Assembly (NCBI GenBank): GCA_963920665.1
Contig: OY987271.1
Span: 15,379,350-15,443,349, forward strand
DNA length: 64,000 bases
Direction of reading: 5' to 3'
DNA from: Straminergon stramineum
Taxonomy: Eukaryota; Streptophyta; Bryopsida; Hypnales; Calliergonaceae
Numbering within the stretch: position 1 is the first letter of the stretch; each line of letters begins with the position of its first letter. This document shows, one piece after another, positions 50,391 through 63,497 of the stretch. Below the pieces are notes generated by a model. It did not search any database, had not been told where the DNA came from, and saw only the letters and a list, made by a program, of their open reading frames with translations. Position numbers and translations under genes: made by a program.

Positions 50391-52587
50391 CATTTAAGGT
50401 CCCACTAGTGACTCCATGGCCAAGGCTACATCTTATTGAATTTGAACTTGTAGAATCCTCATTGTGATAGAAAATTTACAATTTTTACAATTTTCCACGA
50501 GGTACTCAAATTTGAAAAATTCAAAATATTCAACATGCAAATGCTTCATATTTTGAAATAGATTATATGTCCTTTCAATTATACATTACAATTTATAATG
50601 ATCATAAATTGCACCAACTTGAAGTTTAGGGTTTGAGTTCTAAAATTCAAATTACAAAGACTTATTCAAAGGCCACTCACATGATGTTTCTATGCCATAT
50701 ATTGTCCAAATTAGCATTTGAGCATGGTTCCTATTAATGAATTGTCTAACTATTTGATGGATCTTATTATGAGTAAACATAAGATTTCAAATTCTTGTAG
50801 TATGCATTTTGGAGACACTTCAAGAATAAAAAAAGAATTCTCAAATTATTGAAAATAGATACATCCAAAATTGACTATAGATTTTCATGAATAGAAGCCA
50901 TTCATTTTTAAGCAAGAATTTGTGGGACTCAATTTTTGAATCTTACAATTAGGTTTAGTTACTTTACAATGATAAAGAAAGAAGTAGATAGGAACAAATT
51001 AAAAGAATTACTAGGAAGGAACCTCAAGAGGTTGGGAGTCAAAAACTATGTGGAGGCTCTAAGAGACATAAAGCAATACTAATAAAATTATTGTTTATTT
51101 CTCAGAGGAATTCTATTTCAAAATTAGGAGTTCTACTCCATTTCAAGGTTTCCACTAGAATAAGGAATTTCAGATTTTTCATTCTCATAATCCAAAGTTT
51201 CAGATGTCCAATTTTACTATCATATGCACTATGGTGGTGAATGTCTTCTTTGTCAAAAATTGTGGAAAATAATACATCCACCTTCATGTAGATGTGTCCT
51301 TGTTTTACTTTCACAATTCCCTCCTTCTAAATGCAAACCACTGCCAAGAAATCGGGATTCATTTCATTAGCAAAATTTCCCTATAACATCTTGCTACATA
51401 AACAAACCTACGTAATTGGAAAATACAAAATTTTCCTATAACTAAAGATCTACTCATTGATCTACATAATTTTCATTTGTTTCTACATTTCATGCCTATG
51501 ATGTCCCTTGAATGATACTACTACTTATTAAGCACCATATCAAATTATTTAACGTTGTTCAAATTAGTGTCTTATAACTACATTGTGTCCACGTCTTGGG
51601 AACAGATTAATATATGTCATAAGGTCAAGTACTTTGACAAATGATAAATGTGGGTGAAATTTTAGGTGGTGCTTAATAAAATTAAAGCACTACCATTTGG
51701 AGATATTACAATGACTACTCTTAAGAGTTGAACTTGCCCTTTATTCTTGACATACACTTGCAATTTGCCCTTGTGGTAGTGTTTTCCACTATAAGGGGGG
51801 GTGGGGGGTGCACCTACAATCAATTGTAATTACAATTGAGTATAGTTACTTTTATTGAAAAATTCATTATTTTGATTAGGTCTTATTGGCAACTAAAAGA
51901 GGATTCCAACAACTTTAGCATGCCTTGTTTGAACAATGTACCAATAAATTATGAACTTCTAAAATATTGTCTTTAGATGTACTTATAACTAACACTAGAT
52001 TCTATCATGGACTTTCATTATCAAATAAAATTCTCTACATCTTGTCTCATCAATATCTAGAAAAAAATGACTCTTTTTGATCCAAACATAAGTGTCGCAA
52101 TTTGGTTGTTAGTGTACATACCATACATCCAAAATCATTTAGAAAAAAATTCTTCTTTGTCAAACTCTACCCTCCTCTTCAAACTTTATATCAAGGTAAT
52201 TTCTCTAGCATTGCCTATGAAGGTATCCTTGCCCTTTGGAACACCATCTGTTTCACACCAACTACAATAAAGTTCTTCTCAACTACTCATTGATCCAAAT
52301 ATGCCAAAAGGTTTGCTCAAACTCGAGAATAATTTTCAAAGGGAATCAATGGATGTTGAAGAGTTCTTTGAAGCAATTAACCCCTTTCCAAAATTTCTAG
52401 ATTTCCACAATCCAATATTTTCAATAAAATTTGGAGTCAAAATTGTAGATTGAATATTTTTTATTTTCATGAAGAATTGTTTTCCTTTAATTTTAGAATG
52501 TTCCGTTCTAATTAGGGTTTTTTTTTTTTTTTTTTTCGATTTTTGGAAATGAATGAAAAGGCAATGTTTACTTTAGGGTGAGAGTTG
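50391..52587. other. AT-rich spacer
   Basis: No gene. Contains a G-rich tract at 51795-51810, a perfect 18-bp palindrome CAATTGTAATTACAATTG at 51821-51838 and a T run at about 52519-52540. Confidence 0.5.
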
Positions 52588-54028
52588 AAGTGGCGATTTA
52601 CTAGAATGAATTATAGTTTTAGAGTGGCAAGCTTGAAAAATTCCCAATGCAGTATTTGGCGAATTTTTTGTTGGTCTTGAAATTTTAGGGGCAAACTCAT
52701 TTTAGGGGTGGAGGTGTTTTTGGTGAACTAAATAGTGACATGCAACAAAGTTGGTGATATGAGAGAAAAGGTTGGGATGAATTAGGCGAAATAGGCAAAC
52801 CATGAGAGCATAATTTGGCAATATAAAACCTTCATTTTGTAAAAACTAGTGTCATCTTGACTAAACTACAAGCACTCCAATGTGTGAAGGTTGAACCTAG
52901 ACCTACACCTAACTCCAACCCCCTCCGATGCTAAAGTTAGTACATTTCTTAATGAAAACTAGAATAAAATGTATGGAGTGTGGACTTAGAAACGCTTTCT
53001 TTCTTAGGTTTTCTTCCTAAGATCATGTCAGTAAGAATATGCTTTTAGTTTAGTGACTGAACTACTAGAATGCACTTGTGAGTGACATATGGCCACTTGA
53101 GCATATAAGTTCCTACAACATCTACACAAGTAGTTCACCATTGTAGCAATTTCAACAGAATTCAACGAATTTCAGGATTCACTCTTGTACACTTGAACCT
53201 GCATCCACCCGAATACCCCTCCGATGCCAAAATTAGTACATACTTACAAATAATGAACACCAGTTACCATAGACGTTGGCAATTGAATGAACTTACAGAG
53301 AGCTTGGGTATAAATGACAAATACAATCATGCATACAAATTGACATAACTAACAATAACATAGAATGGAACTATAGTTGCTTTCATCAATTTCATGCACA
53401 AAGGTTTAGTGTCTCAACAGAACATCATCATCATCTTTCCATAACAATGATAAACTCCTATAATGACAACCATTTCCCTCGAACACAAATACAATCGATA
53501 AACTCCAACAGAGACATACATAGTTTCAAAAAGCAAGCACAAGTCAATTGGACTTCATAGTATCAGTTCATGCAACTACAAATGAAATGGAATGCAAATT
53601 CCAAAGTGAGTGAGAAGGCAAGATTCACCTCACCAAATGCTACAAGTATTTCTCCAAACTAAGTGATGTCTACCGCTGTCTAGCGTTGTATTGCTCTTTA
53701 GATCACCTGCTAGAACATCTCTACCACTATCAATTGCTAGAAATCGTATCTAAGTGTTAGACAAGTATTAGCCACATCCACCTATAAGGAACCATTCATC
53801 AAAGACTTTCCATTAGAGGACATTTGAGGCCTCCAAGAGCCCGTTTTAGGGTTGTTCCCTGTGCTGCTAGAAATGGAGAACCAACCCATAATGGGCTGAA
53901 TTTCCGAATTTTTGGAAAAAAAAAATTATAATTTTTTTCCCCCAAGATTTCTAAAAAGTATTGATAAACTTAAAACTGAATTTAAAAAAAAATCAAATTT
54001 TTTTAAATTAAAAAATATATTATTTTCT

Positions 54029-54053
54029 GACGTGGCAGTGACTATGCCACGTC
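54029..54053. repeat. 9-bp perfect hairpin
   Basis: GACGTGGCA and TGCCACGTC with a 7-base loop, in the 3' region of the hAT element. Its left arm is conserved in the related remnant at about 43890. Confidence 0.7.
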
Positions 54054-54126
54054 ATACTGCTGCTCTGGCAAGTTCCCACAGCTTGAGAATTGAAGATAAC
54101 TTGCGGGCTTTTGGAGCCCTCAAATT

Positions 54127-57067
54127 TCATCTATTGTGATATGGCAAATTTTCTAGAGTATAGATGCGTTGAGAAAACATTCCAACTACCACTTGAATGT
54201 GTTCCTCAAGGTTGTTGCATAGCTTTGGTTTGAGGAAGCCAACACTTGAGAAGAGCCGCTCATCCTCCACTGAATCCAGAACATGCATAAGAGCCATTTT
54301 GGCTAGCTTGATGAACTCCCCGAAATTCTGGTTCAAGTTGGCGTTGCTGTCTAACACTCGCCACACTTTTGTCAGTGGATTCACATCGTATAGGGGAAGC
54401 AGCACAGTGTGTGACTTGGACTTCATACAAGTTTTAAAAAGCCCCCATTGCGACATGAGTGCATCCCGGTTGATCAAAGGAGGAATGAACAACTTCTTGT
54501 CACCATCTCCCAGGATTTTACTATGTCCATATGCATCCATGAGAGTGCGCAAGTGCTTATCAAACATCTCCTCAGCAGTAGGTTGACACCAATATTGCAA
54601 GTACAGAATGCCAAGAGCATTCATCACGTGGTGAGCAGGAAAGTGAGCATCAAGCTCCTCCACTAAAAGTTTTGTTGTACCTAGAATTACACATACCAAT
54701 GATTCAACCAAGAACAACATGGACTAAGCCTAAGTTAAGCACTTGTGGAAACCAAAGACTTTAAAGAACCACAAGCAAGCATGACATTTCACAAAGTTGG
54801 ACTTACCTCTACATTCCAATTTCACTCTCACAAGCAAATTCGTCCAAACTTGTCGGTCCACAAGTGCTCCCTTATGCTTTGTGTGGATCTGCTCCCCGTG
54901 GTAGATGAAAGACAAAACAGCAGAGTCATCATGATTCAAATCCGTAATCCACTTGATATGGATTTGTTCGTGACTGCAATCAAGGAGGTTATTAAAACTC
55001 CGAAATTCATTAGAATTGTATACTATGCCCTTGTCTTCATACATTTTATACAAAGAACCTTGGCAAACTTTCACTGCAGTAACAAAATCGCAAATGTATA
55101 CATCTCATTTTTGAGCAAAATTGACTAGAGTGTCCACTGCCTCCAATAGCAGAAGCAACGCACACATGCCCAACACAGTGAAAGGGTCTAGTAGCAGTGC
55201 GAGACAGGGTTGCACAAAAAAAAATGCAAAGTTATTAGTTTCCCAAGATGAACATTCAACAAAAATTCAAGAAATAGAATTACAAAAATGCTGAAGTTAG
55301 GTGAACACACCTCCACCTTGACATTTTCATTTAGGTCTGCTATCATTTTGTAAATCAAAGTTTGGTATTCTGATAAGAGCCTCTGCAATGGCTTGATCAA
55401 GCTCACCCAATGGATCTGGACATTCCAGAACATTTTCAAACCCTTTGTATTTGTCAATTCTGCGAGTTGTTTGAATTTAGAGTACCGTTTGGAACTCTTG
55501 CAGAAGTAAGCATAGGTAACACTAAGCAATTTTTCAATGTCGGCAAAGATCCCAAGACCACACAAGGCCTTAAATGTAAGATTACAATGGTGGACAACAC
55601 AATGCATCCCATTCACAAAAGGTGCATAATTTTCTTTGATCTGTTGAGTTACCCTCTATCTAATCCCTTATAGAGTGGATGCCCCATCAGCACCAAAGCT
55701 GATGAGCTTCTTCGCGATGCCCTCATTATCCAATCCACCACCAGTACTAACGGCCCCCATGATCAGTTCGGTAAGGTTCTCAGCATTTGGGCTGCACTCA
55801 ACTTGTTGCAATGACACCAACAGCGGAAATCTCACCCAATCCTGCACAACATACGCGTGGACAGAGAGGAAGCTACTGTTGTCTACGGCAGTTACTTCGT
55901 CAACAATCATAGCCAAATATCTAGTAGATACTACCAACCTTTGCGTCTCCTCCAAGACCTGTTTGTACATATGACTTGCCATGATCCAACCAGAGCTATC
56001 GCACCAATGTGCACAGGGCATGTCAGGCACACCAAGAAGTTTATACAAAGCTAGACGAGACTCAAATTCCACCATTGGACGACAATCAGAAAGGAGTTGA
56101 AAGATAGTTGTGAACTGGACCCGCTTTTTTCGCGCTTCAAAGGTGGTGCAATGATTCATCTGCTTCAGGACGGTAGCGGGAGGTTTGGCTATGTAGTTCT
56201 TCAAATTCTTGTGGTGCTTGCAATTCGTGGCCACGTATTGTTCGCCTGCCTTGACTTTGAATTGCAGCATGTCTTTCTTGGTAGTCGACTTTTCGTCAAT
56301 TTTGAAAAGGGTGTCTGATTTTGGTGCCATAATGCAAGGCTTTTTGTCAAGAGCAGTGCAAACTTTGCACTTCACCATATGTAAAATCCCATCACTAGCC
56401 ATGATACCCTTTGCCCAAGGAAGCTTTGCTGCCCACATTATCTAGAATTTACGGTGCCGATTGTAACGCTTCTGGTCATTTGACCGCTTGCTTCACATAG
56501 TGGCACTTTTCTTTTGCGGGGGCGATTGGAAGTCGGAATCTCCATTAGATCCCTTAGAGTCGTTCGAAATTTCCACCAAATTGGAATTGCCAACATCATT
56601 AGAGTCCTCCAAAATAGTAATTAGTGGCGATTTAGCATTGAGCACAACAGTGTCACGATGTCACTGGACCCTGATGACGAACTTGGAGTTGCAGTTGTGT
56701 CAATAGACACAGACGTGCTTGTCTAGTGAGCAGGGCACTGTTGGTTGTCTTCTTCGCTCATATACTCCTCTGCCGAGTTAGGCTCTCCTTCAGGAACCTC
56801 TAGCATTGAGCCATCAATAACAAGTGACAAAGGTTGCCTACCACCCAACCCCCGCGTAGATTGGAAATAAGATCGCATAGTCTTCTTCCTCGCCTCTGCC
56901 CTTCACAACTCAATCATCTTCCCTTTACGTTTCATCTCCCTCTACGCCACCTTGAGCGCCTCCCTCGCAGCCTTCTCCGCTTTCTTCCTTGCTAATCACT
57001 CAATGTCAGTAGCCCACATTGCTTTTGCTATGGCATCCTTTTCGATGTCTTCGTCACGACACTCCAT
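54127..57067 (-). pseudogene. hAT superfamily transposase, multiply disrupted
   Basis: Minus-strand cut-and-paste transposase. Reading from ATG 57067: an N-terminal Lys-rich and acidic region, RYNRHRKF, WAAKLPWAKG with a CxxC zinc-finger-like motif (KCKVC) and later histidines, then DSSGW, DEVTAVDNSSF, the catalytic-region SFGADGAS, CVVHHCNL, DFVTAVKVCQG, CSHEQIHIKWITDLN, DVNPLTKVWR and the C-terminal dimerisation motif LDSVEDERLFSSVGFLKPKL to stop at 54127. Possible introns include 55316 down to the next exon and 54806-54681. In-frame stops at 56996, 56942, 56903, 56723, 56493, 56442, 55668, 55656 and 55105 and a frameshift between about 56700 and 56500 make it non-functional. Confidence 0.8.
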
Positions 57068-57743
57068 GGCACAGTGTAGTTACTGAAGCAAACAACAGGT
57101 GAGTGCACACAAAAAGGAACACAACAACGAATGCACAGGAAGAAGAGAATAGCAGAATTGCTTGAATAGCCAAAACACAACGTTGCAACCTCATGAAAAC
57201 TGCAAGTGTTTCCAACAAATTTAAATTGCATGCAACCTCTAAAACTTGCATGAATGAAAAATGCTGCCATTGCAACAAACTCAAGACAATTAACAATGCA
57301 ATTAACAAAAAGCATTAAAATTCAACGTAGTGATTTTGAAGCTCTTCCCTTGCGTATTGCCCACATCACCCAAGCCCCTGGTGAATAGAGTAGTTCCTGG
57401 GACGCAAAAATTGGCGACACATTCAAGCCCACTAACACAGAGATGGCGAAATGATTCCTAGCTTCAAAGTGGCCGTAGGCGAAGACGGAGTGGGAATGAA
57501 CGCGCATGGCAGAGAGCAATGGTGATGAGAGTGGAGACATTAGTATAGGGAGAGCGCAAAAAGGACTGGAAGTGGCGAATGCAAGTGTGGGAGTGGACGC
57601 TCAGTGATAATAAACTTGGCGATTAAACCCTAATCCAATGACAAGATCGTGGCCGACCTGGCTCCTATCCTAATCCATCAGCCGCCAACGTGGTGAACTA
57701 CCTTTCAAAATCTTGGTAAAATTCCTAGTCATTTCGCCACCTA

Positions 57744-58218
57744 TCAACAAATAGTGTAATCTAGCACTTTAGTTCTAAAAAAAAGCTTTAGTTCTAATCA
57801 TAACAATTTTAGAAGATTTTTATTTTATTTCTTTATTCAAGGCATTTATGAAAGATTATTTTTTGTACTGAAAATGTTACTTTTGGAGGTAAGATCTACC
57901 AATTTCTATTGATTCATACAATATTTTACCAAAGCAAGGTCTTCAAAATCTATACTATACAAATGTTAAAGAATTAATACAAGAATCTTGAAAAAAAATT
58001 GACCAATGGATGAAAATATGTTTTTTTGTAAAACTTAAGATTTGTTTGCATTCATCAGTTGTTCAAAATGTGAACATTTGGTCTTTATTAAGGGATTGAA
58101 AATAGTCCAGTGTTGATAAATAGGTGTTTCTATGACTTCAACTTTGAAAATTCATAGTATGTATTCATACAAACTCAACAAATTCTTAGACCAATTGCAC
58201 CCACTTTTGCTTTCACTT
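57744..58218. other. AT-rich spacer
   Basis: Nothing recognisable. Confidence 0.5.
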
Positions 58219-58814
58219 TTAACCCTAAAGTGCTTTGACATCTATTTTCTAGATGATGAACATATTGAAACTAAAGTTTCATCCTGCTTATTGCTTAGAT
58301 GAAAGTCATTCTAATTTGTGGAGATACTTTATCAAGTTGTTGTTCTATTTAAGGGTTGGATTTGGTGTTACTAGAGTACATGCTTTTCTAAAATTACCAA
58401 TGTGCAAGTATGTCAAGTGGTTGACCAAGCCAAAATTGCACTGACTCTAGTTCAAAACTAGATTTGCAAAAATGAGAACATAGATTTTAAGAACACAAAA
58501 ATTTCAGAAAATCACCATGTCAAGAGAACCTCATTTCATTTCAAATCCATTCCAACAATTTTAACCTAAAAAGTGATAATATTTTGCTTGTAATTGAATT
58601 CAGAAGGAATTCAAAAACTTCCCTTTCAAAATTAATAAAAAAAAATATGGGTGATAGCATTGGTGAATCTAACCATACAGATGGAATCTACAAATCAAAA
58701 TCTACAGCCTTTATTAGAATATATCAATTCCAAAATATGCTTCCAAAAAGCACTTTATAATGATCTTTCTCAAATCGTCAATTCTGGAGATGAATCTGGA
58801 CGTTTAGGGGTTAA
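58219..58814. mobile_element. 596-bp TTAA-bounded element
   Basis: Left TTAACCCTAAAGTGC and right ACGTTTAGGGGTTAA are inverted repeats with TTAA at both ends. The right end matches those of family A. Contains a 63-codon ORF (58253-58444) with no domain. Confidence 0.6.
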
Positions 58815-60941
58815 TTTGCTACCATTCGTGTGAAATGCTCTCTTTCCCGAATTGTGTTTAGAATCGCTCGTTGGAACCAAAAGCGTCTGTTTTAGGTGCG
58901 GATACCTTCCGTAACAGTCTCCCCTGGTGTGACCCCAGTCGCAGCCCTTTCACAAGCTTTCCAAAGCTTTCCAAACGGCTTTTCAAGCTTTCCAACAAGT
59001 CCCCCTGCACTGTCACGTACGTTCGAAACTGCAATCGCAAAATCAAGACCTATTGAAGCGAGCGACCCTCCTGTAGGCCTCCAGCTAGTACACCAACAAT
59101 CCGGCTCTATTAATTATTCCTTCATCGTGCGAGTCACGGCACTTCTCGATCCGCCCTTCCTACCTCCCACCCTCCCCAAGCACACCCAGATTCCGCATTT
59201 CACATCGTCTCCGAAAATCTCTCCACAATCACCAGTTCACCACATTCCCAGATTCACCCTCGCAAAAAATCCAACCGAACACCAAACCAACCACACTCAT
59301 CAGAGTGGAGAATTGAGATTTTCGTAATTGATGAGATCAGTGGATTTCTCACTTAGGGTGAAACGCGCGATTACTTATTACCTCCACCAACAGTCAGAGC
59401 TTAACAGGAAAAAACAAAGTCAAAATCAAAATCAAAATCAAAAACAAAAACAAAAACACGTTCGTGCATTCATGAACGTAAAGTAGTGTCCTCGTTGTTG
59501 GGTGCACGAGTCAACAGCTTGACCCCATCCTCAGGTTCGATGAATCTTCCACAACCGCTCGATCTTCACAATTGGTCAATTTGGTAGGAACTGAACTGGA
59601 GAAAATGGAATGGAAGGGGATCGATCTCATCGAGTGGTGAGTTCGGAAGGAGATGTGCGTTGGTGCGTCCGTCACTCTCTTGTGAGATCTGGATGTGGAA
59701 ACCAAAAATCTGTTTTGGGGTTCGTTGGGGGTGTCGTTGAGTTTCATTCGGTAAGGTAGAGATTCTTGAGTGAAGGTTTCTGCTTGGAACTTTGTTGCAG
59801 CAAGTGACCTTAGAAGTCTGAGAAATGGGGATTGTAAGGTTTCTTGAACTGTGCGATTTTGGTTAGCTCTTTTGGTTTGGTGAGAATCTCGCGTTTGAGA
59901 ATCGTTTCTGCTCTGTTTTTCTTTCATTTCGTTCTCCGATTCTTTCAGTTTCTGTGGTCGTGATTGATGAGAAGTGAAGGGGGCAGAGTTCGATTTGTTC
60001 GTAGAGAGAGTCTCAAGTGGTGAAATCCTCTGTTTTGCTCAATTTCTGTGCTGGGAGCCGTTTTGTCGGCAAATTCGGGTGTGGATCTCATGCTCGTCGC
60101 GGATTTCCGTTCCTTGCTGGTGCATTGGGGATGTTTTGTGGGGGTGTTTTTGGCTAGGAGCTCGTCTCTCTGTGTTCTCTACTCGGTGATATGATCCATC
60201 TGTGACTTCAGGTTTCTTCGCCAATAACGGGTTTGTTGGAAGTGTGTGGACTATATATTTTAAGCACCTTTCAATTAGCTTCAAGCAGGTGGTCATAAAG
60301 ATTTCTCCTAGTGAATCGGGGGAAGGTTTCCCGACGAATTGCTCTTTTTCGCCTTCTACCTACGATTTTGTGTCAAATTTCTAATTTTACTACAATCCAG
60401 ATTTGCATTGTCAGTGCTGGATGTTTCGAGGATTAGAATTATATGTGAATTTTTGACACGTTTGATAAAACATTTTGCAGGATTGCCTAACATCGAGTCT
60501 GGCAGTTGGGTTTCAGCCCACGGAAAAGCTCTGTGAAAGCATTCCCTTGTTGAATGTCTCAATGGGAGCTTAGCGGATGCGTGTGGTTCTTTTGAAGCGA
60601 ATGTAGAAATGCTCTCCAGGAAATCAGTTTGCAATCTCGGAGACGAAGGGGTTGCACATGGTGCAAGCAACCCAAGCTTGCGACTTCTATGAATCTTTCT
60701 GTTTTCATAGTAACCGTCTGGGTCAGGGGAGTCAAATTGGCTCGTAGTGAAACTGGTTCTTTGCCTCTCTCGTGAGCAATCATCAGTGGAGAATTTTTGT
60801 TAAAATTTTGGCTCTGGATCGAAGGGGAGGCGTCGACAGAAGCATCCATAAGGAAGTTTGAGTAGCTACAGGGACAGAGTCTCTCGTAGTGTAGTTGCTT
60901 GTTGATTTATAGTTTTTTTAGCCAATTAGTGGAGTGTTTCT
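58815..60941 (+). promoter_or_regulatory. Upstream region and long 5' leader of the Apple/cyclophilin gene
   Basis: Composition turns GC-richer from about 58850, as at the other promoters. Contains repeated CAAGCTTTCCAA words at 58950-59000 and an A-rich (CAAAAT)n/(CAAAAA)n tract at about 59412-59457. ORFs on both strands (58896-59327 +, 59511-59927 -) look like composition effects. A separate short gene cannot be excluded. Confidence 0.4.
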
Positions 60942-63406
60942 ATGGCGAAGCGACAGCATGAGGATGGAAGGCGATGGCGATTCTTGCTCATTCCGCTAGC
61001 TGTTTGCTGCTCGTGTATGCTGGCCTACCTCTGCATCTCCCCTTTTCTTCAGAATTCCTTCGTTTCTTCGTATTCTTCTGCTACGAAACTTGCAGACCAG
61101 AGGATCTTTTTGAAGAAAGAAGGTGGAGATGGAGATGGATGTTGCAGGGGGTTAGAGCACACGGAGTTTTGGAGTGACGCCGTGAATTGGGGCAGTGATT
61201 TTTTGCTGAATTCCACGCAGGAGTGTTGTGACGCTTGTAAAGCCAACCGGAAGTGCAATTCTTGGGTGTATTGCGCTGATCCAGCGAAGTGTGGGAGCTT
61301 TTATCGTCAAGTGAGTTAGTCCCCTTGTCTGATATCCTGGTTCAAACATTTTTGAGTGCTGTTTTGCTGAAAGATGAAATTGCAGCTGAGAATAACGCAC
61401 TTTGAATCAGTATAAATTGTGTGCTTGGGCAATCAGTTATGGTTTATCGAAGCTGGAAGTAATACTGTTATGAAAGGGTTTCCACCCCTAAAAACATGTT
61501 GTCCTTAAACTCTGCAACCTGGTGATTTTCTAACTTGATCATTTTTGAGTGATTTTCATGGAAAGACTATTCACAGAGAGAACAACTGATTTTCAATCAA
61601 GAAATTGGCTGCTTGACGTATAACTAATGATGATTTGTCAAAGTTTGAAACATAATATTATTATGCAATGGACTTGGGGTGTCTTTTGGCATTTTAGGGA
61701 GTGAAAGATAGGGCAAAGAAAAAATAATAGGTGTAATGGACCGAATAACACAATTTGGCAGTTTGACACAGGATTATTGTCAATCTCTTATTTTTCACTG
61801 GCCAGATGTGGTAAAGAAGCCTGCATTGATTTTTTGGGTTGTTGCCACATGGATTGGACTACATGCGTGGCACGCAAAGGATTGTCTGACGAGTCTGATT
61901 TTAGGTTTGCGCTGATAGTCATGCGTATCTTGACCTTTTACTCCCGATTCGTTACACCTAATTCAAGTGATAGATTAATTTTAAGATTCTGACAAGTTTA
62001 GAATATTCTACTTTGATCTTTGACTGAGAGAAGCCTTCTGCCCTGCTTGATTATATTATGAAGGTACAGTGATCTAAAAGCATCCCCACTCTAAAATGTG
62101 CACCTACTAGTTCTCAAAAGTCTATAGCGTGATCTCCTGGTCCAAACAATTTTGAGTGATTTTTTGATAGGAAGACAATATGCTGTAAACAACACATTTT
62201 AAATCTAACGAATTTTATGCTCTTAAAGTTAGTTATGATTGATCAAAATTCGAAATCATAAATGTTCTTTAAAATGTGCAATCGCTATGCATTGAAAATG
62301 CGTGTTGCGTAAACCTAGGGTTACGCTTCAAGGTTAGCCGAGACAGTTCTAGAGTATCCTAACTTAGACCTTCTGTTCCTACGCATTTGTTCTGGGAATC
62401 AATGAATCTGCAGAACATTATTGCAATCCGAAACTGTAGCACCTCAGGTGGTCATCTTTCTTGAGGAAATTTTTTATTTCAATCTTTTCATGGTATGTTG
62501 CTTCTCTTTTTCAAAAACTGAGATTTTACTGTGTATGAAGTCCATTGGTAGAAAAATTGATAATGGTGACTAAATAAAGACTACCTGTTGCTTTGGGCAG
62601 TGCTGGTTGAAGAGGCAAAAGGATCCTCTCAATCCTGACGTACATGACTCTGGCTCATCTAATCCTTGGACTTCTGGCCTACAGTTCGACGAAGATATTG
62701 TATGATATCCTCACCATCCTTTGTCTGACTTGTCTTCACGTCACATTTGATTATTTCCATAGAAATGTAGCACAAGTTAGAGGAATTCGCAAATCATTTC
62801 TTTCGAACAATTCATCATCCTCGATGAATTTTAGGGTTTGGGGTTCAATAGCCTGAAGCAAAGATGGTTTTAGGGTTTGGGGATTCAATGACTTGATGTT
62901 CAACGAAAGATAGGGTTTGAGAGTATATTGAGAGTGAAGTCATCGATTTCCAAATCCTTGAGTTCGTTGAGAATGATAAATCGTTGACGAGAGTAAGTAT
63001 AACTCTCCCTAATCTCCTTGTTGTACCAGGGAATTGTGGGTCTTGCAATTGACAGTGGCACCATGAAAGGACAAGTCATTCATATGAAGGTGCGTTCTCA
63101 CTGTCCTCTGAGACAGAGTTACCGTCATTATCATTTCTATGAGCTACAAGAAACATTTGATGGCCGTTCAGCTTTGGAGTTTCGAGCGTGAGAGTTATCA
63201 GCTTGAGAGTTTAGAGTCTTTGGTTGAGATTATGTTTCCCTAATTGTTGTATTTGCAAATGAATGCAGTTGCTACCTGATTGTTCACCACAATCAGTGAT
63301 GCATATCCTGGAGCTTGCGCAGTTGACCCACTGCCAAGGCTGTCGGTTTTATCGTGCAGAAGGACGTGGCAAAATGTGGGACTCTAGTGGAAGTCACATC
63401 TCCAAG
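60942..63406 (+). CDS. Membrane-anchored protein with Apple-like and cyclophilin-like domains (3' end outside window)
   Basis: Exons 60942-61310, 62601-62699, 63030-63089 and 63269-63406, all phase 0, with GT/AG borders; the remaining exons lie past the window. Residues about 13-36 are a transmembrane or signal-anchor helix (FLLIPLAVCCSCMLAYLCIS) after a basic N terminus, so the rest should be lumenal. A Cys-rich PAN/Apple-like module follows: CCRGLEHTEFW, SDAVNWGSDFL, ECCDACKANRKCNSWVYC, KCGSFYRQ, CWLKRQKDPLNP and NPWTSGL. Then comes the start of a cyclophilin-like peptidyl-prolyl isomerase fold: GTMKGQVIHMKLLPDCSPQS, HCQGCRFYRAEGRGKMWDS. The same domain order is known in an uncharacterised family across land plants. 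Whether it has isomerase activity cannot be judged without the missing half. The start ATG is the one directly before the basic region. Confidence 0.82.
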
Positions 63407-63497
63407 GTAAACGAGTACTGTCAACTTCATAAGAGAAAGATTAATTTTCTTATTTGTCTGAAGGCTTTGCAAGGTTGATTCACACATATAGAACACG
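63407..63497 (+). other. Intron start of the Apple/cyclophilin gene
   Basis: Donor GTAAAC at 63407. No following exon was seen up to 64000. Confidence 0.5.

Larger units (their letters stand above)
52588..57743 (-). mobile_element. Decayed hAT transposon
   Basis: Encloses the hAT transposase pseudogene. Proposed ends are GTGGCGATTTACTAGAAT at 52590 and ATTCCTAGTCATTTCGCCAC to 57740, which are imperfect inverted repeats. No clear 8-bp target duplication, so the boundaries are tentative. Confidence 0.35.

Noticed and set aside
51795..51810. G-rich tract as a possible G-quadruplex
   Set aside because: Only two long G runs in one tract, in spacer DNA; too little to claim a function.
58896..59327. 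143-codon ORF rich in Pro and Ser
   Set aside because: No domain, overlapping ORFs on the other strand, and a position in the GC-richer leader of the next gene make chance more likely.
61801..61905. Cys-rich exon-like segment in the Apple/cyclophilin intron
   Set aside because: The flanking exons already join in phase with the conserved protein order (SFYRQ to CWLKR), so it was left out of the gene model.
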